Positions 52,431 through 60,366 of a stretch of DNA of 64,000 bases are shown one piece after another (the first letter of the stretch is position 1; the number at the start of each line of letters is the position of its first letter). The DNA is from Streptomyces fradiae ATCC 10745 = DSM 40063. GTDB taxonomy: Bacteria; Actinomycetota; Actinomycetes; Streptomycetales; Streptomycetaceae. A model generated the notes under the pieces. The model saw only the letters and a program-made list of their open reading frames with translations. It was not told where the DNA came from and searched no databases. The translations under genes and the position numbers were made by a program. The stretch is taken from the NCBI RefSeq assembly GCF_008704425.1, contig NZ_CP023696.1, positions 3,272,501 through 3,336,500 of the forward strand, read 5' to 3'.

Positions 52431-53105
52431 TCAGCCCAGTTCGGCGGGCCTGGTGCGGGCGTGGTCGACCTTCTCCGTCCGCACCAGCTCGCCCCAGACG
52501 ATGTAGCGGTAGTCCGAGGTCAGGATCGGGGTGCAGGTCGTCAGGGTGATGTAGCGGCCCGGCTTGGTCTTGCCGGACTCCTTCGGCACGGGCTGGAGCA
52601 CGTCCACGTTGAAGCGGGAGGTCTTGGGCAGGGTCTCGTAGACCTTGTAGACGTACCAGGTGTCCTTCGTCTCGAAGACGATCGGGTCGCCGACCTTCAG
52701 CTTGTGGATGTCGTGGAACTTCGCGCCGTGGCCGTCGCGGTGCGCGGCGAGCGAGAAGTTGCCCGTGCCGTCCTGCGGGAGGGCCGACTTGACGGGGTCC
52801 GTGTAGTACCCGGCGACGCCGTGGTTGAGGACCTCCGGGCCGGTGCCCTCCTTGACCAGGACCTCGTCGCCCATCGCGGGGACGTGGAGGAAGCCCAGGC
52901 CGCCCTTGGTGTCGAGGGCTCCGGGGCCCGTGTCGGTCCAGCTCTGGCGCACCGCGTCGCCCTGCTCGCCGGCCACGCGGTCCGCCAGGACGTTCGTCCA
53001 CCACAGCGAGTAGACGACGAACAGCCCCATCAGCACGCCCGCTGTGATCAGCAGTTCGCCGAAGACACTGATGACGCCGGCGATCCGGCTGCGCGCACGT
53101 GCCAC
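52431..53105 (-). CDS. srtE2: Class E sortase (SrtE2-like)
   Basis: Membrane transpeptidase of 224 residues that attaches LAXTG-type proteins to peptidoglycan; in Streptomyces the substrates include long chaplins. One N-terminal helix (SVFGELLITAGVLMGLFVVY), then the sortase barrel with catalytic His in SLAAHRDGHG, Cys in TLTTCTP and Arg in SDYRYIVWGE. The GTG at 53105 is chosen as the first start after the upstream sortase stop; its ribosome site (GACGGGACA) is weak. The number 2 follows the S. coelicolor gene order as I remember it, with this gene beside pknB. Confidence 0.85.
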   Translation of the reverse strand: MARARSRIAGVISVFGELLITAGVLMGLFVVYSLWWTNVLADRVAGEQGDAVRQSWTDTGPGALDTKGGLGFLHVPAMGDEVLVKEGTGPEVLNHGVAGYYTDPVKSALPQDGTGNFSLAAHRDGHGAKFHDIHKLKVGDPIVFETKDTWYVYKVYETLPKTSRFNVDVLQPVPKESGKTKPGRYITLTTCTPILTSDYRYIVWGELVRTEKVDHARTRPAELG

Positions 53106-53128
53106 TACATCTGTCCCGTCTTGAGGTG

Positions 53129-54613
53129 TCAGCCCGCGAGCGCGTCCGGTACGCCCTTGCTGCGCGGCCGTTCTTCGACCATCTTGCCCCACACGATCAT
53201 GCGGTACGTACTGGTGAACTCGGGGGTGCAGGTGGTCAGCGTGAGGTACCGGCCCGGCTCGGTGAACCCGGAGCCGTCCGGGATCGGCTTGAGCACCGAG
53301 ACGTTGGACGGCGGGGTCTGCGGCAGGATGCTGGCCATCTCGTACGTGTAGTACGCCTCGCGGGTCTCCACCACGATGGGGTCGCCGGGCTTCAGCCGGT
53401 TGATGTACCGGAACGGTTCGCCGTGGGTGTTGCGGTGGCCCGCGACCGCGAAGTTGCCCTGCTTGTCGGAGGGCATGGCGGTCTTGAGGGCGCCCTCCGC
53501 GTAGTGGCCGGCCATGCCCTTGTCGAGGACCTTCTCCTTGTCGATGCCCTCGGCGACGGGCACGACGACGTCGAGCTTGGGGATGTGGATGATCGCGAAG
53601 CCCTCACCGGCCTCGAAGACGCCCGGCGTCCGGTCGGTGCCGCCCTTGGCCCAGTCCTCCGCGATCCGGCTCTTGGCCTTGTCGACCTCCATGCCCGCCT
53701 GCACGTTCGTCCACCAGAGCTGGTAGGCGACGAAGAGGAGCATGACCACGCCGAAGGTGATGAACAGCTCGCCCATGACGCGGCTGGCGATGACGCCGAA
53801 GCCGTCCTTGGCTGCGCGGGCGGCGCGGCGGGCCTCCACGCGGGAGAGGGGCGCCCCGGAGGGCGAGGCCGCGGAGGCGGGACTGGCGGAGGCGGCGGGA
53901 GAGGCCGGGCCCTTCCGCCGGCCGCCGCGGCCCTTCGCCGCGCGGCGCCGCTCCGCGCGGCCCCCGGTCGGCGGCGCACCGGCGTGCCGTGACGGTACGG
54001 GGCCGGACCGCGGGTCGTCCTCCGGCAGTCGGCCGGGGCCCGCGTCCGCCGCGGCGGGGTCCGGGCCCGCCGGGTCAGGACGCGGGCTCGACGGGCCGGG
54101 GCGCGGGTCCGGCCCGATGGTCGGGAGCACCGCCGTCGCGGAGACGTCGGCGGGCGGCGTCGCGGAGGCGTCCGGGGGCCGGGCGCCCACCGGCGCCCCG
54201 GCGGGGGTGTACGGCTGCTCGTAGGGCTCCGCGTAGCCCTGGCGGGCCGCGTACGGGTCGGGGCCGGCCGGGTAGGACCCCGCGGGGTCGTACGGCTGGG
54301 GCGGGGCGTGGGACGCGTACGGGTCCTGCGTGACGCCGTCGGCGCCGTAGGCCGGGTGCGCAGAGCCGGTGGCCGGCGGGTAGGCCGGGTCGGTGGGCGC
54401 CGGGCCGGTGGACGTCGGGTCGGTGGGCGGCGGGTAGGCCGGGTCGGTGGGCGCCGGGTACGGCTGCTGCGGCCACCCGTGCGGGGCGCCCGCGGCTCCG
54501 GGCACGGGCTCCTGGCCCGCCGGGGTGCCCGCCGCCCGGAACCAGGGCGAGCCCTCCGGGCCGTGCCCGTCCCCGCTCCCGGCCGCGTCGTGCTCCGGGC
54601 GCGCGGCGGTCAC
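53129..54613 (-). CDS. srtE1: Class E sortase with long Pro-rich N-terminus (SrtE1-like)
   Basis: Sortase of 494 residues. A cytoplasmic tail of about 270 residues is rich in Pro, Ala, Asp and Tyr with repeats such as PTDPAYPP (two exact copies). It is followed by a basic stretch (ERRRAAKGRGGRRKG), a membrane helix (LFITFGVVMLLFVAYQLWW) and the catalytic domain with His in AVAGHRNTHG, Cys in TLTTCTPEF and Arg in STYRMIVWGK. The unusually long tail may bind a cytoplasmic partner. The GTG shares GTGA with the stop of the amidotransferase gene upstream; the second sortase gene follows within 24 bases. Confidence 0.87.
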   Translation of the reverse strand: MTAARPEHDAAGSGDGHGPEGSPWFRAAGTPAGQEPVPGAAGAPHGWPQQPYPAPTDPAYPPPTDPTSTGPAPTDPAYPPATGSAHPAYGADGVTQDPYASHAPPQPYDPAGSYPAGPDPYAARQGYAEPYEQPYTPAGAPVGARPPDASATPPADVSATAVLPTIGPDPRPGPSSPRPDPAGPDPAAADAGPGRLPEDDPRSGPVPSRHAGAPPTGGRAERRRAAKGRGGRRKGPASPAASASPASAASPSGAPLSRVEARRAARAAKDGFGVIASRVMGELFITFGVVMLLFVAYQLWWTNVQAGMEVDKAKSRIAEDWAKGGTDRTPGVFEAGEGFAIIHIPKLDVVVPVAEGIDKEKVLDKGMAGHYAEGALKTAMPSDKQGNFAVAGHRNTHGEPFRYINRLKPGDPIVVETREAYYTYEMASILPQTPPSNVSVLKPIPDGSGFTEPGRYLTLTTCTPEFTSTYRMIVWGKMVEERPRSKGVPDALAG

Positions 54614-55248
54614 GCGACGGCCTTGCCCACCACCGGCGCGAGGCCCACGGAGCGGCCGACCGCACCGGTGTCACCGCACCGCTCCAGCCAGTTGGCGAGC
54701 ATCAGGTGGCCGTGCTCGGTCAGCACCGACTCCGGGTGGAACTGCACGCCCTCCACGGCGTGCTCGCGGTGCCGGACGCCCATGATGATCCCGTCCTCGG
54801 TGCGGGCCGTGACCTCCAGCTCGTCCGGCAGCCGGGCCGGCTCGGCGGCCAGCGAGTGGTACCGCGTCGCCGTGAACGGCGAGGGCACGCCGGCGAACAC
54901 GCCCTGTCCCTCGTGGACGACCGTGGACGTCTTGCCGTGCAGCAGCTCGGGCGCGCGGTCCACGACGCCGCCGTACGCCACCGCCATCGACTGCATGCCG
55001 AGGCAGACGCCGAAGACCGGGACACCCGTGGCGGCGCAGTGCCGGACCATGTCGACGCAGACCCCGGCCTCCTCGGGCGTACCCGGGCCCGGCGAGAGGA
55101 GGACGCCGTCGAAGCCGTCCTGGGCGTGGGCGAGCTCGACCTCGTCGTTGCGCACGACCTCGCACTCGGCGCCGAGCTGGTACAGGTACTGGACGAGGTT
55201 GAAGACGAAGCTGTCGTAGTTGTCGACGACGAGGATGCGCGCGCTCAC
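54610..55248 (-). CDS. Aminodeoxychorismate/anthranilate synthase component II
   Basis: Class I glutamine amidotransferase of 212 residues that delivers ammonia to a chorismate-using partner for folate (PabA) or tryptophan (TrpG). It has VVDNYDSFVFNLVQYL, the oxyanion block LSPGPGTPEEAG, the nucleophile Cys in VFGVCLGMQSMAVAYGG and the His-Glu pair in VQFHPESVLTEHG. Component I is not in the window. The GTG at 55248 overlaps the stop of the small membrane protein, and its own stop overlaps the sortase start. Confidence 0.92.
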   Translation of the reverse strand: MSARILVVDNYDSFVFNLVQYLYQLGAECEVVRNDEVELAHAQDGFDGVLLSPGPGTPEEAGVCVDMVRHCAATGVPVFGVCLGMQSMAVAYGGVVDRAPELLHGKTSTVVHEGQGVFAGVPSPFTATRYHSLAAEPARLPDELEVTARTEDGIIMGVRHREHAVEGVQFHPESVLTEHGHLMLANWLERCGDTGAVGRSVGLAPVVGKAVA

Positions 55249-55406
55249 TGACCGTCCACCGTCACATCGTTGAACGGAAGCAGAGGCTCCGCCCAGGGGA
55301 ACACGTACTGGAAGAGGAGGAAGACGACGCCGAGGGCGAGCACGAGCGAGATCAGTCCCCGCACCCATGCGTTGCCCGGGAGATGCCGCCAGATCCAGCC
55401 GTACAT
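55245..55406 (-). CDS. Small membrane protein, 53 residues
   Basis: A short gene missed by length-limited gene finding. It starts MYGWIWRHLPGNAWVRG, has one hydrophobic helix (LISLVLALGVVFLLFQYVF, about 18-36) and ends FPWAEPLLPFNDVTVDGQ. The ATG at 55406 follows AAGGGACGG. The stop shares GTGA with the amidotransferase start, the same coupling style as its neighbours, which argues that it is translated. I recall a similar short membrane protein at this place in other Streptomyces. Function unknown; a link to the sortases downstream is possible. Confidence 0.8.
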   Translation of the reverse strand: MYGWIWRHLPGNAWVRGLISLVLALGVVFLLFQYVFPWAEPLLPFNDVTVDGQ

Positions 55407-55518
55407 GACGTCCGCCGTCCCTTCCTTCGATACCGCACCAGACTACGGGGCGATCCCCACCCGGTGGGGCCCCTGTGGAAAACCGGGACGTGCCCCCGGA
55501 GGACCGGGACGCCGCGCG

Positions 55519-56286
55519 CTAGGCGGCCGGTTGCGCGTAGCGCAGGTCGACGGTGCCCGTGTAGCCGGGCAGGGTCGTCGCGCCGCGCTCCTCGACCTTC
55601 CAGCCCAGGCCGTACGCCTTCACGTAGAGCTGGTAGTTCTGGAGGGCGGGGGAGTCGGCGAGGGCCTTGCGGAGCTTCCCGGTGTCCCCCACGGCCGTGA
55701 CCTTGTAGGGCGGGGAGTAGACGCGGCCCTGGAGGATCAGGGTGTTGCCGACGCAGCGCACCGCGCTGGTGGAGATCAGCCGCTGGTCCATGACCTGGAT
55801 GCCCTCGGCGCCGCCCCGCCAGAGGGCGTTGACGACGGCCTGGAGGTCCTGCTGGTGGATGACCAGGTCGTTGGCCTGGGGCTCGGGGTAGCCGGGGGCG
55901 GCGCGCGCGTCCGGCGGGGCGTCGTCGAGGGTGACGGTGAGCCCGCCGCCGGAGACCTCCGTGGTGCCCGCCGTCTTCTCCAGCGCGCCGAGCCGGGCGT
56001 CCTCGGCCTCACTGGAGCCGTCGTCGCGGCGGGCGAGGGCGTCGACCTCGGCGCGCACGGCCGCGGTGGACCGCTCCAGCTCGGCGTTCTTGTCGCTGCG
56101 GTCCCGGACGAGGTCCGAGAGCCGCAGCAGCGAGTCGTCCGTGCGGATGTTGGTGCCCTTGGCGGTGTTGAAGCTGGTGACGAAGATCAGGCCGGCCAGC
56201 GCGAAGACGGCAGCGGTCAGCAACCGGACCGGCCGCCAGGTACCGCGCCGGGCCGGCTCCGTGGGAGAGTCGGCGGAATTGCTCAA
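55519..56286 (-). CDS. DUF881 family protein
   Basis: Protein of 255 residues with a basic cytoplasmic start, one membrane helix (LLTAAVFALAGLIFVTSF, about 23-40), a coiled-coil stretch (LVRDRSDKNAELERSTAAVR) and an outer DUF881 domain with GGGLTVTLDDAP, DLQAVVNALWRGGAEGIQVM and YSPPYKVTAVGD. In actinobacteria and Bacillus such proteins lie beside division or wall genes; the role is not established. The start is a rare TTG at 56286, with GAGGAG about 12 bases upstream. It is divergent from crgA and followed by the small membrane protein gene. Confidence 0.85.
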   Translation of the reverse strand: MSNSADSPTEPARRGTWRPVRLLTAAVFALAGLIFVTSFNTAKGTNIRTDDSLLRLSDLVRDRSDKNAELERSTAAVRAEVDALARRDDGSSEAEDARLGALEKTAGTTEVSGGGLTVTLDDAPPDARAAPGYPEPQANDLVIHQQDLQAVVNALWRGGAEGIQVMDQRLISTSAVRCVGNTLILQGRVYSPPYKVTAVGDTGKLRKALADSPALQNYQLYVKAYGLGWKVEERGATTLPGYTGTVDLRYAQPAA

Positions 56287-56430
56287 CGTACCCTTATCTC
56301 CTCAGGCGTCCGGGAAGCACTACGCTAACGGACGCCCGGGCGGGGTAGCGGGCCACCTCGTACCCAGCCCGCGCCAGCACCAGTCACCGTTCCCGCGCGG
56401 TCACGCAGCGCATCGACAGGAGAGTCCCTC

Positions 56431-56688
56431 GTGCCGAAGTCACGTATCCGCAAGAAGGCCGACTTCACGCCGCCGCCCGCCGCGAAGCAGGCGACCGCCA
56501 TCAAGCTGACCAACCGCAGCTGGGTCGCTCCGGTGATGCTGGCGCTGTTCGCCATCGGGCTGGCCTGGATCGTGGTCTTCTTCGTCACCGACGGCACGCT
56601 GCCCATGGAGTCCCTGAGGAACTGGAACGTCGCCGTCGGCTTCGGCTTCATCGCCGCCGGGTTCGCCGTCTCCACGCAGTGGAAGTAG
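56431..56688 (+). CDS. crgA: Cell division protein CrgA
   Basis: Small membrane protein of 85 residues that in Streptomyces inhibits or times FtsZ-ring formation before aerial growth, and in mycobacteria tethers septal PBPs and FtsZ. A basic N-terminus ([16 protein letters not shown]) is followed by two helices (about 31-51, [20 protein letters not shown], and 66-81, [16 protein letters not shown]). The GTG at 56431 follows CAGGAGAG. A possible -10 box is TACGCT near 56322. A DnaA-box cluster begins 70 bases after the stop. Confidence 0.96.
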   Translation: MPKSRIRKKADFTPPPAAKQATAIKLTNRSWVAPVMLALFAIGLAWIVVFFVTDGTLPMESLRNWNVAVGFGFIAAGFAVSTQWK

Positions 56689-56759
56689 CGGGCCGACCGG
56701 TCCCGGCGGTGCGGCGGGGATAGCGGAAGCCCCGTCGCCCCGTCAAGCCCTCGCAAGGG

Positions 56760-56960
56760 TTATCCACAGCGTTGTGCACAGCCGTGGAAAAGTTCAGACG
56801 ATCTGTGGATAACTCGCATGCTGTTGACGCCGATGTGACTGCGCCGGCACCCCCGAGCCCACCTCGCCACCCCTCGCCGCTCGCCGAATCCCCAGCTCAG
56901 CACCGAGGGGCACAGGTGTTCCCGACCCTGTGCGGCCCGGCCGTCACAGCCTGTGGACAA
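56760..56960. promoter_or_regulatory. DnaA-box cluster downstream of crgA
   Basis: Boxes in 200 bases: TTATCCACA (56760-56768), TTGTGCACA (56772-56780), a weaker TTTTCCACG on the minus strand (56783-56791), TTATCCACA on the minus strand (56804-56812) and a perfect TTGTCCACA on the minus strand (56952-56960). The gap lies between convergent crgA and rhomboid genes, so a promoter role is unlikely. DnaA titration is the likelier function. Confidence 0.78.
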
Positions 56961-56979
56961 CTCTGGGGAAAGGTGCCGC

Positions 56980-57858
56980 TCAGGTGAGCGCGGCCGTCCT
57001 CATCACGGCCATCACCAGCGTCACGCCGAACACCAGCCCGCAGGCCCCCCACTGGAACAGCGCCCGCGTCGCTCGCGGGCCGCCGACCATGCCGTACGCG
57101 ATGACGGCACCCGCCACCAGGCCGCCGAGGTGCGCCTCCCAGGCGATGGAGTCCCGGAAGACCACCGTGATGAGCACGTTCAGGGCGATCAGGCCCAGGA
57201 CGGGGCGCATGTCGTACCGGAGTCGGCGGGCCAGCACGAACGTCGCGCCCATCAGGCCGAACACCGCGCCGGACGCGCCCAGCGAACCCTGGTTGGGCGC
57301 CGCGATCACATAGGTGAGGGCACTGCCCGCGAGTCCGGAGAGCAGGTAGAGCGCGAGGTACCGCACCCGGCCGAGCGCCGCCTCCAAGGGACCGCCCAGC
57401 ACCCACAGGCCGAACATGTTGAACGCGATGTGCCACACCTCCTGGTGCAGGAACGCCGCCGTCAGCAGCCGGTACCACTCCCCGTCCGCCACGCCGACCA
57501 CCCGGGCCAGCTCCGGGTCGAAGGCCAGCCCGATCATGACCAGCCGGTCGACCAGCCCGGAGACGAACAGCCCGGCCAGGAACACCGCCACGTTGATCCC
57601 GATCAGGACCTTGGTGACGAGCTGCTGGTCCCCCGAGGCGATGGCGCCGCCCGCGACGTTCCTCGGCCGGGACACCCCGGGGGCGTGCCCCGTGCCCGAA
57701 CCGCCGCGCACGCAGTCGGGGCACTGGAAGCCGACCGACGCCCCGACCATGCAGTCCGGGCAGATCGGCCGCTCGCAGCGCGTGCAGCGGATACCGGTCT
57801 CCACGCCGGGGTGCCGGTAGCAGCTCGACAGCCCGTTCGGCGCCTGGTCCTGCTCCAT
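56980..57858 (-). CDS. Rhomboid family intramembrane serine protease with zinc-binding N-terminus
   Basis: Membrane protease of 292 residues. The N-terminal segment has Cys/His pairs (CYRHPGVETGIRCTRC, CPDCM, CPDC) like a B-box zinc finger. Six or seven helices follow, with HIAFNMFGLWVLG, the catalytic Ser in GSLGASGAVFGLMG and the catalytic His in WEAHLGGLVAG. It cleaves membrane proteins within or beside their helices; substrates are unknown. The ATG at 57858 follows GAGGGG. It is downstream of the cyclophilin gene but separated by a hairpin, so it is probably transcribed separately. Confidence 0.92.
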   Translation of the reverse strand: MEQDQAPNGLSSCYRHPGVETGIRCTRCERPICPDCMVGASVGFQCPDCVRGGSGTGHAPGVSRPRNVAGGAIASGDQQLVTKVLIGINVAVFLAGLFVSGLVDRLVMIGLAFDPELARVVGVADGEWYRLLTAAFLHQEVWHIAFNMFGLWVLGGPLEAALGRVRYLALYLLSGLAGSALTYVIAAPNQGSLGASGAVFGLMGATFVLARRLRYDMRPVLGLIALNVLITVVFRDSIAWEAHLGGLVAGAVIAYGMVGGPRATRALFQWGACGLVFGVTLVMAVMRTAALT

Positions 57859-57890
57859 GGGAAACCCCTCGTCGTCGTCGCGCGTACCAA

Positions 57891-57922
57891 CGCCCCGTCC
57901 ATCCTTACGGACGGACGGGGCG
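57891..57922 (-). terminator. Hairpin between cyclophilin and rhomboid genes
   Basis: CGCCCCGTCC (57891-57900) pairs with GGACGGGGCG (57913-57922). After one A/C mismatch the stem continues TCC/GGA around a TTAC loop. It lies 44 bases past the cyclophilin stop on the minus strand. Confidence 0.82.
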
Positions 57923-57965
57923 GAAAGGTTCCCCGGAGGAACCGGGGGTCGTCCTTCGGGTGACC

Positions 57966-58493
57966 TCAGCGGGTCTCGACGACGACGGACTCGATGACCA
58001 CGTCGTTGACCGGGCGGTCCGTGCGCGGGTTGGTCTTCGTCCCGGCGATGGCGTCCACGACCTTCTTGCCGGACTCGCTCACGACCTCGCCGAAGATCGT
58101 GTGCTTGCCGGTCAGCCAGGAGGTCGGCGCGACGGTGATGAAGAACTGCGAGCCGTTGGTGCCCGGGCCGGCGTTGGCCATGGCCAGCAGGTACGGCTTG
58201 GTGAACGCCAGGTCGGGGTGGAACTCGTCCTTGAACTCGTACCCCGGACCGCCCGTGCCGTTGCCCAGCGGGTCGCCGCCCTGGATCATGAAGCCGCTGA
58301 TCACGCGGTGGAACACCGTGCCGTCGTACAGCGGGGCGGTGGTCTTCTGGCCCGTCGCCGGGTTCGTCCACTCGCGCTCGCCCTTGGCGAGCTCGGTGAA
58401 GTTGCGGACCGTGACCGGCGCGTGGTCCGGGAAGAGCCGGACCTCGATGTCGCCGTGGTTCGTCTTCAGGGTGGCGTAAAGCTGCTCGGCCAC
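57966..58493 (-). CDS. Peptidylprolyl isomerase, cyclophilin type
   Basis: Cytoplasmic cyclophilin of 175 residues that speeds cis-trans isomerisation of Xaa-Pro bonds. Active-site parts are the Arg and Phe in YDGTVFHRVISGFMIQGGDP and NGSQFFITVAPTSWLTGKHT. No signal peptide is present. The GTG at 58493 follows AAGGAAGG. The family's catalytic residues are intact. Confidence 0.95.
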   Translation of the reverse strand: MAEQLYATLKTNHGDIEVRLFPDHAPVTVRNFTELAKGEREWTNPATGQKTTAPLYDGTVFHRVISGFMIQGGDPLGNGTGGPGYEFKDEFHPDLAFTKPYLLAMANAGPGTNGSQFFITVAPTSWLTGKHTIFGEVVSESGKKVVDAIAGTKTNPRTDRPVNDVVIESVVVETR

Positions 58494-58687
58494 GATGTGC
58501 CTTCCTTACGGTCTTCTCTTACACCGTCGATCCTCGCACGGAAGGCCGGGCGGGCGGCAAAGCGCGGGAGCGTCGCACGGGAATGCCCCGGATGCCCGCA
58601 CCGCATGCCGAGCCGGAGGCACCGGGGCATGATTTCCAAAACGGCGGAAAGGTGGGGTATCGACCCGCCACCGAGGAGGAGGATCCC

Positions 58688-59374
58688 GTGACCCGCATGG
58701 ACAGCGTGCGCGCCGCCACCGATTCGGCCAAGGAGAGCGTGCTGCACGCCGCGGACGTGGTGGCGCCCTACGCCGGCGCGGCCAGGGAGCACGCCGCGCT
58801 CTACGCGCGCGAGGCGCGCGTCAAGATGGCGCCGAAGGTCTCCAAGGCCACACGGCAGGCTCGCGTCGGCTACGACGTGTACGTCGCCCCGCACGTGCCG
58901 CCGAAGGTCGACGCCGCCGCGCAGCGCGCCTACTGCGAGACCCGCAGGGCGGCGCGGCAGGCCGTCTCCTACACGGCCCCCCGGCTGGAACAGGCGATGG
59001 CCGCCGCCGGCCCCGCCCGCGAGGAGGCCGCGTCCCGCTCGGCGGCGGCCCTCGCGGCGCTGCGGGGCCAGGTGACGGCCGAGGAAATCAAGAAGCTGGT
59101 GAAGCGGCACGAGCGCCGCGCCCGCAACCGGCAGGCCCTGCGGACCCTGGCCCTCGTGGGCGCGGTCGTCGGCGGCGCCGTCGCGGTGTGGAGGTGGTGG
59201 GACCGGCAGGCCAACCCGGACTGGCTGGTCGAGCCGCCCACGGAGCTGGCCGAGGGCGCCACGCTCACGTCCGTCGACGGCAGCGGTCCGATGTCGGCCC
59301 GGACCGGGAGCGGGTCGGAGACGCTCGGAGCGGAGAGCCCGGAGAAGCCGGAGAACGGCGACGAACCGCGCTGA
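58688..59374 (+). CDS. DUF5324 family membrane protein
   Basis: Actinobacterial protein of 228 residues and unknown function. The N-terminal two thirds are helical and basic (MDSVRAATDSAKESVLHAAD, YAREARVKMAPKVSKATRQA, with repeated AP/VPPKVDAAAQR turns). One transmembrane helix lies at about 158-174 (TLALVGAVVGGAVAVWRW). The C-terminal tail is acidic and Ser/Gly-rich. The GTG at 58688 follows an excellent GAGGAGGAGG. It is divergent from the cyclophilin gene. Confidence 0.8.
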   Translation: MTRMDSVRAATDSAKESVLHAADVVAPYAGAAREHAALYAREARVKMAPKVSKATRQARVGYDVYVAPHVPPKVDAAAQRAYCETRRAARQAVSYTAPRLEQAMAAAGPAREEAASRSAAALAALRGQVTAEEIKKLVKRHERRARNRQALRTLALVGAVVGGAVAVWRWWDRQANPDWLVEPPTELAEGATLTSVDGSGPMSARTGSGSETLGAESPEKPENGDEPR

Positions 59375-59459
59375 GACAGACGGGCGGTCGGGTCGCGATC
59401 GCCCGGATGGCGGCCGGGCGCCGGCGGTGAGGCGGGGCGCCTCTCCGCACGCGGGTTCG

Positions 59460-60026
59460 TCAGCAGGCAGCAGGGGCGGCGGGCGTCCAGGGCCCGGCCG
59501 CCGCTCCGGCGTGCACGGGGCGTACGCCCGCTTCGGCGCCCGCGCCGCCGGCGGCGGCGCTCTCCGGCCTCACCGGACCGCTCGCCGCCTCGCTCGTCCG
59601 GTCGGCCGCCGGGTGGCCGGCCGCCGGGTCCGCCGGGTCCGCCGGGTGGCCGGCCGCCAGGGCAGCGGCGGCGGACAGACGGCGTACGGCGGGGGAGGCG
59701 CCGTGGGCCTCGGCACGGATGCGCTGCTTGATCGTCGGCGGCAGGGCCCGGTCCCGCTCCACTCGCCGGGCTCGACCGGCCACGGCCCCCTTCCCGCGTC
59801 CGGCCCCGAGTCCGTCCCGCGCCGGTGCGCGGACCGCGGCTCCGGCGGCGCGCTGCGCCGGAAGGGCGAGCGCCTCGGCGGAAGCCGTGAGGACGGCCGG
59901 GGAGGCGGACCCGCCCCACCGGCCCGCGACGGACGCGACGGGCGCCGCCGCGCGGAGCGAGGCGAGAAGCTCGCAGAAGAAGGAAACGATCGCGGTCCAG
60001 AACTGCTTGACCCTGTCGGCGGCCAT
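59460..60026 (-). CDS. Hypothetical protein, DUF6344-like
   Basis: Protein of 188 residues. The first 35 residues (MAADRVKQFWTAIVSFFCEL...) resemble the short amphipathic/hydrophobic start of DUF6344 proteins of Streptomyces. The rest is Ala/Arg/Gly/Pro-rich and poorly structured. The ATG at 60026 has GAGGGG close upstream; an ATG at 60044 is the alternative. A locally AT-rich patch at 60058-60090 may be its promoter. Family assignment rests on the first 35 residues only. Confidence 0.55.
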   Translation of the reverse strand: MAADRVKQFWTAIVSFFCELLASLRAAAPVASVAGRWGGSASPAVLTASAEALALPAQRAAGAAVRAPARDGLGAGRGKGAVAGRARRVERDRALPPTIKQRIRAEAHGASPAVRRLSAAAALAAGHPADPADPAAGHPAADRTSEAASGPVRPESAAAGGAGAEAGVRPVHAGAAAGPWTPAAPAAC

Positions 60027-60366
60027 GGCCCCTCGCTTTCCCATCGCGTTGCGGATCGGGCGATCTACATACCTTTCTCATGATGTGTACGCATCTCGGC
60101 ATGCCAGGGAGCGACGCCCTCAGCGCGCAGATCTTCCGATGAACACCACCCGTACGGCCCACCCGAGTGGCGCTCCCGCCCGGAGTGGGTCCGCGGACGT
60201 GCGCCGCACGGTCGGCAGGCGGCAGGCGCGCCAGAGCCCTCCCGGCCGCGTCGGGAGGGCTCTGGCGCGGTTGCGGCCCCGGCCCCGGCCCCGCGAGGAG
60301 ACCGACGGGCAAGTTGCGCGCGCGAAGCGGGCAGGTCCGTTGGCGGACGTGCCGCCCGGCGCGGGG
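60027..60366. other. Gap with an 18-bp hairpin
   Basis: 340 bases between the start of the DUF6344-like gene and the end of the baeRF gene. It contains the AT-rich promoter-like patch and the large hairpin at 60227-60269; no gene seen. Confidence 0.5.
60227..60269 (-). terminator. Perfect 18-bp hairpin
   Basis: CGCGCCAGAGCCCTCCCG (60227-60244) is fully complementary to 60252-60269 around a seven-base loop. It lies about 100 bases past the baeRF stop and is the likely terminator of that gene. Confidence 0.82.
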
